Shown one piece after another: positions 9,354 through 17,775 of a stretch of DNA of 64,000 bases; positions within the stretch are counted from its first letter, which is position 1; each line of letters begins with the position of its first letter. The notes beneath the pieces were generated by a model, which did no database searches, was not told where the DNA came from, and worked only from the letters and a program-made list of their open reading frames with translations. A program made the translations under genes and the position numbers. Source of the DNA: Flavobacterium panacis (GTDB taxonomy: Bacteria > Bacteroidota > Bacteroidia > Flavobacteriales > Flavobacteriaceae); NCBI RefSeq assembly GCF_024649945.1, contig NZ_JANKMS010000001.1:992001-1056000 (forward strand), read 5' to 3'.

Positions 9354-10097
9354 CTTTTTTCCAGCAGATTTTTGAGCCAAATACTCATCAACCAATTTTG
9401 CAGTATGGTTTAAAGATTCAATATTAGTCCAGTCGTCATGTCCAGGAATAATATATTTTGGATTTTTAAATTTCGTTTTGACTCTACCAATAGATTGCTT
9501 CCATTGTTTTACATCAGAATCGCCCAAATAACCTAAATCCTGTGCATCTGCACTTTTTACAAAACAACCTCCGTAAAGCACTTTTTCTTTATTAAACCAA
9601 ACTACAATATTATCAGGAGCATGTCCTTTTCCTGGATAATACGCTTCAAAAGTATGCTGTCCAACGGTAAAAGTCTTATCATTTGGAATTATGAACTCTG
9701 CTCTTGGTTCCTGATTTTTTTTCAGAATATCATCTGTTAATTTAATAGAATACGTTTTGATTCCTTTTTTCCTATAAAACTCAAATCCACCTGCACGATC
9801 TTCATGCGAATGTGTCGCAAAAAGCATCACAACTTCTTTATGATGTTTTGCTTTTATCGAATCCAACAAAGGCTGAAACTGTGTTTTATCCCAAGGCGCG
9901 TCAAACAACACAACACCTTTGTCTGTAACAAGATACAAAGCGTTTGCTGAAACTTTATTTCCTTTGTAATCACTAAAAGTCCTATAAACATAAAAGTCAC
10001 CCGTAAGATGACTTATTTGTAATGGCGAATTCTTAGATTGTCCAAAGCTGTTTAAAATTGCAACTAAGAATAAAACTATCGAAGCTAATTTTCGCAT
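9351..10097 (-). CDS. bla: Subclass B1 metallo-beta-lactamase (JOHN/IND-like)
   Basis: 248 residues with a signal peptide (MRKLASIVLFLVAILNSFGQ). All B1 zinc ligands are present: H96, H98 and D100 in THSHEDRAGG, H159 in GKGHAPDN, C178 in YGGCF and H220 in IPGHDDW. The Cys ligand separates it from subclass B3 and from glyoxalase II-like proteins. It matches in length and motif spelling what I recall of the chromosomal JOHN-1 carbapenemase of Flavobacterium johnsoniae. The enzyme would act in the periplasm on penicillins, cephalosporins and carbapenems. It is the last gene of a tight run YihY-DUF2147-bla (gaps of 1 and 12 bp), so it may be co-expressed with envelope genes. Confidence 0.93.
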   Translation of the reverse strand: MRKLASIVLFLVAILNSFGQSKNSPLQISHLTGDFYVYRTFSDYKGNKVSANALYLVTDKGVVLFDAPWDKTQFQPLLDSIKAKHHKEVVMLFATHSHEDRAGGFEFYRKKGIKTYSIKLTDDILKKNQEPRAEFIIPNDKTFTVGQHTFEAYYPGKGHAPDNIVVWFNKEKVLYGGCFVKSADAQDLGYLGDSDVKQWKQSIGRVKTKFKNPKYIIPGHDDWTNIESLNHTAKLVDEYLAQKSAGKK

Positions 10098-10109
10098 TTA
10101 TATTTTTAA

Positions 10110-10538
10110 TTAATTTTTTACTCTAGTCCAGTATTGCGTTCTTCCCATTAAAGATAGTCCAATATATCCGCGAAGCTTTAATTTATCTGCAGATTCCAGA
10201 GTGATATAACATTTGTATTTTTTGCCAGTTGTAGGATCTAAAATTGTTCCTCCATTATATTCTGAACCATCTTTTTTAAGACCATTCATAATCACCATTC
10301 CTAAAATTGGCTTATTTTTATCAGCTCCGTCACATTTTACACAAACGTCTTTTTTATGACTATCACGAAGAATATCTACTACCTTACCGTAAACTTTTCC
10401 TGATTTCTCATAAATCTCTACGATTGATTTTGCTTCACCTGTTTCATCATCAATTGTTTTCCATTTTCCAATTACACTTTGGCTTTGCATGGTCAGGGCA
10501 AAGAAGAACACTCCGATAGTTAGCATCAAATTTTTCAT
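10110..10538 (-). CDS. DUF2147 domain exported protein
   Basis: 142 residues with a signal peptide (MKNLMLTIGVFFFALTMQSQ). The mature part follows the DUF2147 pattern: GKWKTIDDETGEAKSIVEIYEKSGKVYGKV near the start, a Cys pair VCVKC in the middle, a GTILDPTTGKKYKCYI segment, and LRGYIGLSLMGRTQYW at the end. The fold is thought to be a small lipocalin-like barrel; the biochemical role is unknown. It sits 1 bp after the YihY-like gene and 12 bp before bla, and is probably translated from the same mRNA. Confidence 0.88.
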   Translation of the reverse strand: MKNLMLTIGVFFFALTMQSQSVIGKWKTIDDETGEAKSIVEIYEKSGKVYGKVVDILRDSHKKDVCVKCDGADKNKPILGMVIMNGLKKDGSEYNGGTILDPTTGKKYKCYITLESADKLKLRGYIGLSLMGRTQYWTRVKN

Positions 10539-10539
10539 A

Positions 10540-11463
10540 TTATTTCTCTTTTTTTTGTTTTAATTTTCTGATAGAAGCATTCAATTCGAACCCTAAAAGC
10601 AGAATCATACAGTTTATCCAAATATAAAACATTAGAATTAATAATGTCCCAATAGAACCATAAAGTTCGTTATATTTTGAGAATTTTATAACCCAAATTC
10701 CAAAAAAGAACGAAGATATAACAATTAAAATGGTCGTAAAAACAGAACCAATGCTTATAAAAGACACTTTATTGTACTGTTTTGTACCATAACGCAATAA
10801 TATTGAAGATGTTATCAAAATCATTAGAATCACAAACAAATATCTTCCTAAAATAATCAGCGGAATTCGATCACTCAACACATCTTGAATAATTGTTTTC
10901 TGAATAAAAACCTCAAAAACAACAATCGTTGCTACTGTGACAAACAATATCACCGTCATAACAAGCGAAATGGCTAAAGCAACCAAATATTGCCTAAAAA
11001 AACCTCGCTTATCAAAAACATGTTTTGACGATTCAAAACCACTTAAAATTCCGTTAATACCGTTTGCCATCAAAAAAATGGAAAGCAAAAATCCAGATGA
11101 TAAAAGCCCTGAGTGACTATTATTTAAAATATCACTTATAATTTTACTGATCGCATCAAAAGTATTGGGTGGAACGCTCTGCTGCACAAACTGCAAAAAA
11201 TCTTCCTGAAAATTCTCTATCGGAATAAACGGAATTAAGTTTAGAATAAATAACGCAAAAGGAAATAATGCCATAAAAAAGCTAAAAGAAACCGCACTAG
11301 CATGATACGAAAAAGCACCTTCAAGAATTCCTAAAGTGTACATTTCAAGCAGATCATACAGCGAAAATCCCTCTAACCAAGGAAGCTTTATTTTTTTTAA
11401 AAGTCGGGCTAAATTGCGTATAACGGGCAATTTCTCAATCCGAGCTTCTATCTCTTGCGACAT
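10540..11463 (-). CDS. YihY/virulence factor BrkB family inner membrane protein
   Basis: 307 residues with about six hydrophobic segments, including YHASAVSFSFFMALFPFALFI near residues 52-72, the hallmark of the YihY/BrkB (former RNase BN-like) family. The C-terminus is basic (RKLKQKKEK). The family has no settled biochemical function; the older link with RNase BN is wrong for E. coli YihY. It is the first gene of the run with DUF2147 and bla. The 84-bp gap to nadC upstream holds short AT-rich repeats (TTTAGATTT and AACTCATAAC types). Confidence 0.9.
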   Translation of the reverse strand: MSQEIEARIEKLPVIRNLARLLKKIKLPWLEGFSLYDLLEMYTLGILEGAFSYHASAVSFSFFMALFPFALFILNLIPFIPIENFQEDFLQFVQQSVPPNTFDAISKIISDILNNSHSGLLSSGFLLSIFLMANGINGILSGFESSKHVFDKRGFFRQYLVALAISLVMTVILFVTVATIVVFEVFIQKTIIQDVLSDRIPLIILGRYLFVILMILITSSILLRYGTKQYNKVSFISIGSVFTTILIVISSFFFGIWVIKFSKYNELYGSIGTLLILMFYIWINCMILLLGFELNASIRKLKQKKEK

Positions 11464-11547
11464 ATCTTTTGATTTTAGATTTATTGAGTGTAGATTTTAG
11501 ATTGATTCAACCCAACTCATAACTTATAACTCAAAACTCTCAACTCC

Positions 11548-12405
11548 TTAAAAAGCTTTCAGACTCAAATCCATATTATATACAGAATGTGTTAAAGCGC
11601 CTGAAGAAATATAATTTACACCACAAAGAGCATACTCACGAACTGTTTTTTCACTGATATTTCCAGAAGATTCGGTCTGGCATTTTGAACCAATTAGAGC
11701 AACGGCCGTTTTGGTATCTTCATAATTAAAGTTGTCAATCAGAATTCTATGAACACCATCACTCAACAAAATTTCTCTAATTTCATCCAGATTACGAGCT
11801 TCAACAATGATTTTCAAATCCAGATTATTTTCTTTTAAATATTCTTTGGTTTTCTTAATCGCAAGTGTAATACCTCCGGCAAAATCAATATGATTATCTT
11901 TCAGCATAATCATATCATACAAAGCATAACGGTGATTTTCTCCTCCTCCTATTTTTACAGCCCATTTTTCAGCAGCTCTAAAATTTGGAGTTGTTTTTCG
12001 TGTATCTAAAATCTTTGCCTGTGTACCTTGCAAAAGTTCCATTAAATGATTTGTTTTTGTAGCAATTGCAGACATTCTCTGCATCGTATTTAAAACAACT
12101 CTCTCTGCTTTTAAGATAGATTGCGAGCTTCCTGAAACTTCAAAAACAACTTCGCCGTATTCTACATGCGTTCCGTCTTCAATAAAAGTTTTTACTTTTA
12201 ATTTAGAATCTACATGCTCAAATATCATTTTGGCCAATTCAACACCAGCAATTATTCCTTGATCTTTTACCAATAATTTAGCCTGACCATGTGCTGTATC
12301 AGGAATACAAGCCAAAGAACTGTAATCGCCTGAACCAACATCTTCTCTGATGGCATTCGTAATTAAAAGTTTTAATTCTGCTTGAAATTGAGCTTCGCTT
12401 ATCAT
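11548..12405 (-). CDS. nadC: Nicotinate-nucleotide pyrophosphorylase (carboxylating)
   Basis: 285 residues. The quinolinate phosphoribosyltransferase signature is clear: AERVVLNTMQRMSAIAT (about residues 100-116), DTRKTTPNFR (about 135-144), EKWAVKIGGGENHR and LKDNHI. It converts quinolinate and PRPP to nicotinate mononucleotide in de novo NAD synthesis. nadA and nadB are not in the window. Length and start are standard for the family. Confidence 0.97.
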   Translation of the reverse strand: MISEAQFQAELKLLITNAIREDVGSGDYSSLACIPDTAHGQAKLLVKDQGIIAGVELAKMIFEHVDSKLKVKTFIEDGTHVEYGEVVFEVSGSSQSILKAERVVLNTMQRMSAIATKTNHLMELLQGTQAKILDTRKTTPNFRAAEKWAVKIGGGENHRYALYDMIMLKDNHIDFAGGITLAIKKTKEYLKENNLDLKIIVEARNLDEIREILLSDGVHRILIDNFNYEDTKTAVALIGSKCQTESSGNISEKTVREYALCGVNYISSGALTHSVYNMDLSLKAF

Positions 12406-12708
12406 TTTTATGTTTTTATAATAATGCTAAATTAGGATATATTTTATGGAATTAAAAGTTTCCCGAACATGAAAAGTTTTTCAAAACATTAAAATTTTCT
12501 TTTTTAACCATTAAGAGATTAAGAAAATTAAGTTCGGTTTCTTAATGTTACTTTTCAGCTTTAATCAAACAATGAATTTTAAATATTTCATTTTAAGCAA
12601 GCGCTTGATTAAGAAAAATTAAGCGCAAAATCTAAATAAACTTAATGTCTTAATGATAGAAAATTCAAAGAACATTAAATATCTTTGAGGTTCAATCAAG
12701 CAAAATTT
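12406..12708. other. Divergent gap between nadC and the HEAT-repeat gene
   Basis: About 300 bp between two divergent genes. It contains a 10-bp perfect palindrome CAAGCGCTTG at 12598-12607, several near copies of CTTAAT/ATTAAG, and a -7 box at 12680-12687. No gene is visible. Confidence 0.5.
12680..12687 (+). promoter_or_regulatory. -7 box of the DNA alkylation repair-like gene
   Basis: TATCTTTG matches TAnnTTTG exactly, 21 bp before the ATG at 12709. No clear TTG is seen at -33. The box contains the TTG at 12685 that would otherwise be read as a start codon, so it decides the start in favour of 12709. Confidence 0.6.
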
Positions 12709-13809
12709 ATGGGATTAATTAAAGATATTTACTCGGTTTCTTTTTACGAAAAATTTGGTCAGGCTGTCGCCGAAGTTCATCCTTCATTCAACAAACAAAA
12801 ATTCATTGAAGCGATTTACGAAGGTGATTTTGCGCAGAAAGAATGGAAAGATAGAATGAAACACACCACAGTTGTTCTGCATCAATTTATGCCTCAAAAT
12901 TTCGTTGAAGCCACTTCTTTAATTGATAAAATCATCGAAAACTTAAAGAAAAACAGTTTTACAGATGGCAATCTAGCCTTTATTTTCTTTGCCGATTATA
13001 TCGAAATCTATGGTTTAGATGATTTTGAAACTTCTGTAAAAGCTTTTGTTTCTATAACGCAATTTATTAGTTGTGAGTTTGCTGTTCGCCCTTTCATTTT
13101 AAAATATAAAGAGAAAATGATCGACGAAATGATCAAATGGTCTTTACACGAAAATCATCATGTTCGAAGATTGGCAAGTGAAGGTTCTAGACCAAGATTA
13201 CCTTGGGCAATGGCGATTCCGTTTCTTAAAAAAGACCCTACTTCTATTCTTCCGATTTTAGACAATTTAAAAAACGATCCTTCAGAATATGTTCGAAGAA
13301 GTGTTGCCAATAATTTGAATGATATTGTAAAAGATAATCCGGAAATCGTACTTGAAATTGCTTCAAAATGGAAAGGACAAACCAAAGAAACAGACGGAAT
13401 TATCAAACACGGTTGTCGAACTCTACTAAAACAAGGACATCCTGAAATTTTATCTCATTATGGTTTAGAAAGTACTAATATTGAACTTTCTTCTTTCGAA
13501 ATCAAAACGCCGACAGTTAAAATTGGAGACTATCTGCAGTTTCATTTTCATTTGAATAATAAAAACGAAGAGCCAAAAACGATTCGTTTAGAATATGCTG
13601 TTCATTATAAAAAAGCAAAAGGACATTTGGCGAAAAAAGTCTTCAAAATCAGTGAGAAAATATATCATCCAAATCAATTAACGAAGATTGAACGAAATCA
13701 GTCTTTTAAATTGATTACAACGCGTGTTTTTCATACTGGAATTCATCAATTGTCGATTATAATTAATGGAACTGAGAGTGAGGTTTTAGAGTTTGAATTG
13801 GTTGATTAA
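12709..13809 (+). CDS. DNA alkylation repair-like HEAT protein (AlkD-related)
   Basis: 366 residues from the ATG at 12709; the frame extends upstream to a TTG at 12685, but that lies within a promoter box. The N-terminal 240 residues are helical repeats with the spelling WSLHENHHVRRLASEGSRPRLPW and SEYVRRSVANNLNDIVKDNPE, typical of the AlkD/AlkC-like HEAT family. AlkD removes positively charged alkylated bases without flipping them. The C-terminal 120 residues form a beta-rich domain (LQFHFHLNN...YAVHYKKAKGH) as in longer AlkC-like members. Whether it retains glycosylase activity cannot be told from sequence alone. It stands alone between two gaps. Confidence 0.85.
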   Translation: MGLIKDIYSVSFYEKFGQAVAEVHPSFNKQKFIEAIYEGDFAQKEWKDRMKHTTVVLHQFMPQNFVEATSLIDKIIENLKKNSFTDGNLAFIFFADYIEIYGLDDFETSVKAFVSITQFISCEFAVRPFILKYKEKMIDEMIKWSLHENHHVRRLASEGSRPRLPWAMAIPFLKKDPTSILPILDNLKNDPSEYVRRSVANNLNDIVKDNPEIVLEIASKWKGQTKETDGIIKHGCRTLLKQGHPEILSHYGLESTNIELSSFEIKTPTVKIGDYLQFHFHLNNKNEEPKTIRLEYAVHYKKAKGHLAKKVFKISEKIYHPNQLTKIERNQSFKLITTRVFHTGIHQLSIIINGTESEVLEFELVD

Positions 13810-13834
13810 TATCAATCATTACAGTTTTCAAAAT

Positions 13835-13978
13835 ACTCCAGCGGAGTATAATATTTATAGAAAAAACAATAACACATACGATTAAAGCTCCAGCGGAGCG
13901 ACATATTTATTTCACCTCGCTGGGGCTTTGTATTGGATGACATCAAATTTTTCTATAAATATTTCGTCCCGCTGGGAC
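13835..13978. repeat. REP-like inverted-repeat element (CTCCAGCGGAG family)
   Basis: Four short GC-rich dyads lie in 144 bp: ACTCCAGCGGAGT (13835-13847), GCTCCAGCGGAGC (13887-13899), a degenerate copy near 13916-13927 and GTCCCGCTGGGAC (13966-13978). The outer two are joined by a perfect 16-bp inverted repeat (13850-13865 with 13948-13963). The unit is a GC-rich hairpin followed by a TATTTATAGAAAAA-type tail. I recall similar sequences scattered in other Flavobacterium genomes, possibly spread by REP-associated transposases. It may also end transcription of the upstream gene. Confidence 0.75.
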
Positions 13979-14102
13979 TTTCAAACTTAAATTTAATCAA
14001 CGTTTAAAACTTTACTAAACGATTTTACTTATTTTTATAACACAAAAAAATCCAAAAAACATTTCTTAATCTAAATTAAGTTACAGACAAGCACCAACAC
14101 TG

Positions 14103-14110
14103 TAATTTTG
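14103..14110 (+). promoter_or_regulatory. -7 box of pirin operon
   Basis: TAATTTTG matches TAnnTTTG, 22 bp before the pirin ATG. No TTG is seen at the ideal -33 distance. Confidence 0.5.
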
Positions 14111-14132
14111 TTTTCAAATCAAATAACACCAC

Positions 14133-15014
14133 ATGTCAAATATCAGTTTAATTATCGAAGAACGTGCTGCCAATATTGGCAATTTTATGGTAGGGCGATT
14201 ATTGCCTTTCCGTGAAAAAAGAGCCGTTGGACCATTTGTTTTTATCGATCATATGGGACCTGCGCATTTAAGTGACCATGAAAATATGGATGTTCCTCCG
14301 CACCCGCATATCGGACTTTCAACACTTACTTTTTTGTTTGAAGGAAGCATCATGCACCGCGATAGTTTAGGAACAGAATTGGAAATAAAACCAGGCGCCG
14401 TAAACTGGATGACGGCCGGAAAAGGAATTGTTCACTCTGAAAGAACCCCTGAATATTTAAGACATTCAGACAAAATGCTTCATGGATTGCAGATTTGGGT
14501 GGCACTTCCTAAAGAATTAGAACAAATGGACCCGAATTTCACACACGTAGAAGCAGATGATATACCGGCTTGGGAAGAAGATGGCGTTTCATACAAACTG
14601 ATTGCCGGTGAAGCTTTTGGTAAAAAATCTCCGGTTCCTGTTTATAGTCCGCTTTACTTTGTTGAGATTAAAAGTAAAGAAGCGAAAAAAATTAATATTG
14701 GGCACCATTTATTCGGCGAAAGCGGTCTATATATTTTAGAAGGAAGTATCAAAAACGGCGAACATTCTTACGATCCGAGACAAATTTTGATTACTACCGA
14801 AAGTTCACTTTGTGAATTTGAAATTGCTGCAAATTCAACAGTTTATATTTTTGGAGGACAACCTTTTCCTGAAGAACATTTCATCTTTTGGAACTTTGTT
14901 TCATCTGATAAAGAATTAATCGAAAAAGCAAAACAAGATTGGACAGCACAAACTTTCCCAAAAGTACCAGGAGAAACCGAGTTTGTACCATTACCAGAAC
15001 CAAGAATCAGATAA
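14133..15014 (+). CDS. Pirin family protein
   Basis: 293 residues forming two cupin domains. The N-terminal cupin carries the pirin metal-site pattern H57 and H59 in PPHPHIGLSTL and H101 and E103 in GIVHSERTP, equivalent to the four iron ligands of human pirin. Bacterial pirins such as YhhW can act as quercetin dioxygenases; other roles are known, so the substrate here is open. It heads a tight operon with OsmC (2-bp gap) and a small GNAT protein, which hints at a role in redox or electrophile stress. Confidence 0.93.
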   Translation: MSNISLIIEERAANIGNFMVGRLLPFREKRAVGPFVFIDHMGPAHLSDHENMDVPPHPHIGLSTLTFLFEGSIMHRDSLGTELEIKPGAVNWMTAGKGIVHSERTPEYLRHSDKMLHGLQIWVALPKELEQMDPNFTHVEADDIPAWEEDGVSYKLIAGEAFGKKSPVPVYSPLYFVEIKSKEAKKINIGHHLFGESGLYILEGSIKNGEHSYDPRQILITTESSLCEFEIAANSTVYIFGGQPFPEEHFIFWNFVSSDKELIEKAKQDWTAQTFPKVPGETEFVPLPEPRIR

Positions 15015-15016
15015 TT

Positions 15017-15412
15017 ATGGATACAGTTAAAGCAACAATCGATACCAGAAAATATCGTACAGAAATAACCTCTAAAAGTGGTAACATCCTTATTTCGGAT
15101 GAACCACAGGAAATAGGCGGCAAAAATTTAGGATTTAGTCCGTTTGAACTTCTCGCTTCATCTTTAGCTTCATGTACTTTAATTACATTACGAATGTATA
15201 TTGACCGCAAAGCTTGGGACGTCTCAGAACTTAGTATTTGGGTAGATTTTGAAAAAAATGAAGAACACACCGTTTCTTTATTTTCAACAAAAATTCTAAT
15301 TACAGGAAATGTTGACGCAACACAAAAAGAACGTATTTTGAAAATTGCCCACAGTTGTCCAGTTCATAAAACACTTAAAAACACAATTAAAATCGAAACT
15401 TCATTAGTATAA
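15017..15412 (+). CDS. OsmC family peroxiredoxin-like protein
   Basis: 131 residues from the ATG at 15017, two bases after the pirin stop; a longer frame overlapping pirin exists but is not needed. Two conserved cysteines stand in the usual OsmC contexts, SSLASCTLI and HSCPVHKTL. The family reduces organic hydroperoxides with thiols. The usual acidic and basic partners are less easy to assign, so it may be a YhfA-like member without strong peroxidase activity. Co-transcribed with pirin upstream and GNAT 6 bp downstream. Confidence 0.9.
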   Translation: MDTVKATIDTRKYRTEITSKSGNILISDEPQEIGGKNLGFSPFELLASSLASCTLITLRMYIDRKAWDVSELSIWVDFEKNEEHTVSLFSTKILITGNVDATQKERILKIAHSCPVHKTLKNTIKIETSLV

Positions 15413-15418
15413 ATAATT

Positions 15419-15703
15419 ATGGAAATTCAACAAACAAACGATACAAGAAGAGGCTCTTTTGATGCCATCGAAGATGGAAAAGAAGCTGGAAAAATGACTT
15501 ATACTTGGGCAGGAGATTCAAAATTCATTATTGACCATACAGAAGTTAGTCCAGATTTTAATGGAAAAGGCGTTGGTAAAAAACTGGTTTTAGCTGCAGT
15601 AGATTATGCCAGAACTAATAATGTAAAAATTATTCCGCTTTGTCCTTTCGCGAAAAGTGTTTTTGATAAAGTTGAAGAAATTCGTGATGTACTTTTTTCT
15701 TAA
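15419..15703 (+). CDS. Small GNAT-family N-acetyltransferase (YjdJ-like)
   Basis: 94 residues, the short form of the GNAT fold. The acetyl-CoA loop is seen in VSPDFNGKGVGKKLV (about residues 43-57), followed by ARTNNVKIIPLCPFAKSVF, which is typical of the YjdJ/Acetyltransf_CG group. Substrate unknown. It is the third gene of the pirin-OsmC-GNAT operon. Confidence 0.9.
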   Translation: MEIQQTNDTRRGSFDAIEDGKEAGKMTYTWAGDSKFIIDHTEVSPDFNGKGVGKKLVLAAVDYARTNNVKIIPLCPFAKSVFDKVEEIRDVLFS

Positions 15704-15710
15704 GGGACAA

Positions 15711-15837
15711 AGGTTCAAAGTTACAAAGCGACAAAGGTTTATTGTAGAGACGCACTTCTGTGCGTCTTTTTTATTTAATTTTCTATTACTCATTTATTCT
15801 AAACTTTGTTCCTTTGTAACTTTGTAACTTTGAACCT
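15711..15837. repeat. Inverted-repeat element with 18-bp perfect arms
   Basis: Perfect 18-bp arms at 15711-15728 and 15820-15837 (AGGTTCAAAGTTACAAAG and its complement) enclose a second, stronger hairpin (15748-15767). The element fills the gap between the GNAT gene and the adenosine deaminase gene. Its right arm includes the TTG of the next promoter. The shape suggests a mobile or REP-like intergenic repeat that has been taken up for terminator and promoter use. Confidence 0.75.
15748..15773 (+). terminator. Terminator of the pirin operon inside the inverted repeat
   Basis: An 8-bp perfect stem AGACGCAC/GTGCGTCT (15748-15755 with 15760-15767), loop TTCT, followed by TTTTTATTT. It lies 45 bp after the GNAT stop codon. 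Confidence 0.8.
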
Positions 15838-15858
15838 CGAAAAAAAATCGTATATTTG
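15830..15858 (+). promoter_or_regulatory. Promoter of the adenosine deaminase gene
   Basis: TTG at 15830-15832, an 18-bp spacer and TATATTTG at 15851-15858 fit the Bacteroidota consensus. The TTG lies within the right arm of the inverted repeat 15711-15837. The ATG follows 21 bp after the -7 box. Confidence 0.75.
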
Positions 15859-15879
15859 CGCGTAATTTAATCTTAGAGT

Positions 15880-17295
15880 ATGACAAGGATAATTACGCTT
15901 TTCTGTATTTTTATAGCACAAATCGGCTTTTCTCAATCGGCTGAGAGTTATTTAGAAAAAATCAGAAATAACGAAGCTCTCTTAACAGCTTTCTTTCAAC
16001 AAATGCCTAAAGGAGGCGATTTACACCATCATTTTTCAGGATCCGTTTATGCAGAGCCGCTTTTAGAAAGAGCTATTGCTGAAGACTTTTATTTGAATAC
16101 AGAAACCATGGCTGTTTCTAAAACAAAACCTGCAAATGGAAATTGGCAAACCTTTTCTTCTATAAAACACGAAGGTAAATTAGATTACTATCAACAGCAA
16201 GTTATGCAGACTTGGTCAATTAAAGATTATAATGGTTCTGCACCTTCTGATGATCAATTCTTTGATTCTTTCATGAAATTCGAACCAACCATAAAAGGTC
16301 ATTTTGCAGAAGGAATGTTAGAATTGAAAAAGCGTGCCATTGCAGAAAATGTACTTTATATTGAAACACAATTATCAACAATTCCGTGCGATATGAATGT
16401 TTCAGATTTGACTGATTTCAATTCAAAACTTCGTCAGGCTTCAGTTCAAAAAGATGAAAAAGCGGTTTTGAAACTTTTAGACGAATTGTACAAATCATTA
16501 CAGCAGAAAGATGCTAAAAAATATGCTTTAGATTTCAACACCAATTTCATCGCAAAACTGCATAAAGATTTAAAAATGGATGACGATAAGTTCACGATGC
16601 GTTATCAAAACTTTGTGCTTCGTTTTATGGATCCCGTCGATTTATTCAAAAACCTGACAATCGCTTTTATTTCGGCAAACGACAGTAAATTGGTTGCTGG
16701 TGTTAATATCGTTTCTCCAGAACATGGTGAAAATTCTATGAAAGATTATTGGCTTCACATGGTCATGTTTAAATATTGTCACTCAAAATTTCCTGAAGTA
16801 AAATACACACTTCACGCAGGCGAACTAACTTTAGGTTTGGTTCAGCCAGAAGAATTAACTTGGCATATTAATGATGCGATTTATGTAGCTGGAGCAAACA
16901 GAATCGGACACGGGGTTGATATTGCTTACGAAGCCAATTCATACGATTTGTTGAAATACATGTCTAAAAACAATATTCCGATTGAGATCAATTTAGCGAG
17001 TAACGAATTCATTCTGAAAGTAAAAGAAAACAGACATCCGTTTACACTTTACAAAGAATTTAATGTGCCAATTGTAATCAGTACAGACGATGCAGGAATT
17101 TTGAGAAGCAGTATGACAGAACAATATGTTTTACTGGCAAAAAGATATCCCGATGTGAATTACGAAACAATAAAAAAATACGTTTACAACAGCATTAATT
17201 ACAGTTTTATTCAAGATGCTTCGGTTAAGAAACAATTGATTAAAGATTTGGATAATCGTTTTAAAGCTTTTGAGGCGAAATTTTCTAAAAATTAA
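15880..17295 (+). CDS. Exported adenosine deaminase family protein
   Basis: 471 residues with a signal peptide (MTRIITLFCIFIAQIGFSQS). The metal-dependent ADA motifs are present: H49/H51 in GGDLHHHFSGS, HAGE near residue 313, GHGVDI near 343 and STDDAGI near 401. A long N-terminal extension makes it resemble the secreted ADGF-type deaminases rather than cytosolic Add (about 330 residues). It should hydrolyse adenosine to inosine in the periplasm or outside, a purine-scavenging role. It stands alone with its own promoter; repeats flank it on both sides. Confidence 0.9.
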   Translation: MTRIITLFCIFIAQIGFSQSAESYLEKIRNNEALLTAFFQQMPKGGDLHHHFSGSVYAEPLLERAIAEDFYLNTETMAVSKTKPANGNWQTFSSIKHEGKLDYYQQQVMQTWSIKDYNGSAPSDDQFFDSFMKFEPTIKGHFAEGMLELKKRAIAENVLYIETQLSTIPCDMNVSDLTDFNSKLRQASVQKDEKAVLKLLDELYKSLQQKDAKKYALDFNTNFIAKLHKDLKMDDDKFTMRYQNFVLRFMDPVDLFKNLTIAFISANDSKLVAGVNIVSPEHGENSMKDYWLHMVMFKYCHSKFPEVKYTLHAGELTLGLVQPEELTWHINDAIYVAGANRIGHGVDIAYEANSYDLLKYMSKNNIPIEINLASNEFILKVKENRHPFTLYKEFNVPIVISTDDAGILRSSMTEQYVLLAKRYPDVNYETIKKYVYNSINYSFIQDASVKKQLIKDLDNRFKAFEAKFSKN

Positions 17296-17310
17296 TCTAG
17301 CTTAATCCGT

Positions 17311-17454
17311 GCGAAGATTTCACGCAGATTTTACAGATTTAAGCTGATGAACGCAGATTTTTTTAATCAAAATATCAAAAAGAAAATCTGCTTAAATCTG
17401 CTAAATCTGCGAGAGTAAAATTATTCTCCCGCAGATTTAACAGATCAAGCAGAT
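17311..17454. repeat. CGCAGATTT-type repeat cluster
   Basis: The 22-bp sequences at 17323-17344 and 17390-17411 are inverted copies with two mismatches, and a third direct copy lies at 17430-17454. The core is CGCAGATTT-nn-CAGATT-AAGC. It fills the gap after the adenosine deaminase gene and could fold into a long hairpin that ends its transcript. Confidence 0.7.
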
Positions 17455-17468
17455 AAAATTCTCAAAAT

Positions 17469-17771
17469 ATGATACTAGAAGCAGCATTTCTTTATGTAAA
17501 ACCTGAATTATCCTCTCAATTTGAATCTGATTTTGCAAAAGCAAGTCAATACATTTCATCAATTGAAGGCTATTTAGGACATCGTTTGGAAAAATGTCTA
17601 GAAGTTGACAACAAATATCTTTTGTTAGTGGATTGGAATACTTTAGAAGATCACACAATAGGATTTAGAACTTCTGAAGCGTATTTGGAATGGAAAAAGA
17701 TTTTACATCATTATTACGAACCGTTTCCAATTGTAGAACATTTTGAAACTGTTTTTGAAAACAAAAAATAA
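17469..17771 (+). CDS. Antibiotic biosynthesis monooxygenase (ABM) domain protein
   Basis: 100 residues, one ferredoxin-like ABM domain: an N-terminal strand ILEAAFLYVKP, a middle strand EGYLGHRLEKCLE, then KYLLLVDWNTLEDHTIGFRTSEAYLEWKK in two parts, ending in HHYYEPFPIVEHFE. ABM proteins act as cofactor-free monooxygenases or are of unknown role; the specific substrate cannot be assigned. It is flanked on both sides by intergenic repeats and appears to be monocistronic. Confidence 0.85.
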   Translation: MILEAAFLYVKPELSSQFESDFAKASQYISSIEGYLGHRLEKCLEVDNKYLLLVDWNTLEDHTIGFRTSEAYLEWKKILHHYYEPFPIVEHFETVFENKK

Positions 17772-17775
17772 TATT

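Noticed and set aside
12598..12607. Palindrome CAAGCGCTTG between nadC and the HEAT gene as an operator
   Set aside because: Single short palindrome with no second copy and no known regulator; noted but not claimed.
14939..15016. Extended start of the OsmC gene inside pirin
   Set aside because: The extension has no family similarity; the ATG at 15017 two bases after the pirin stop gives the normal OsmC length.
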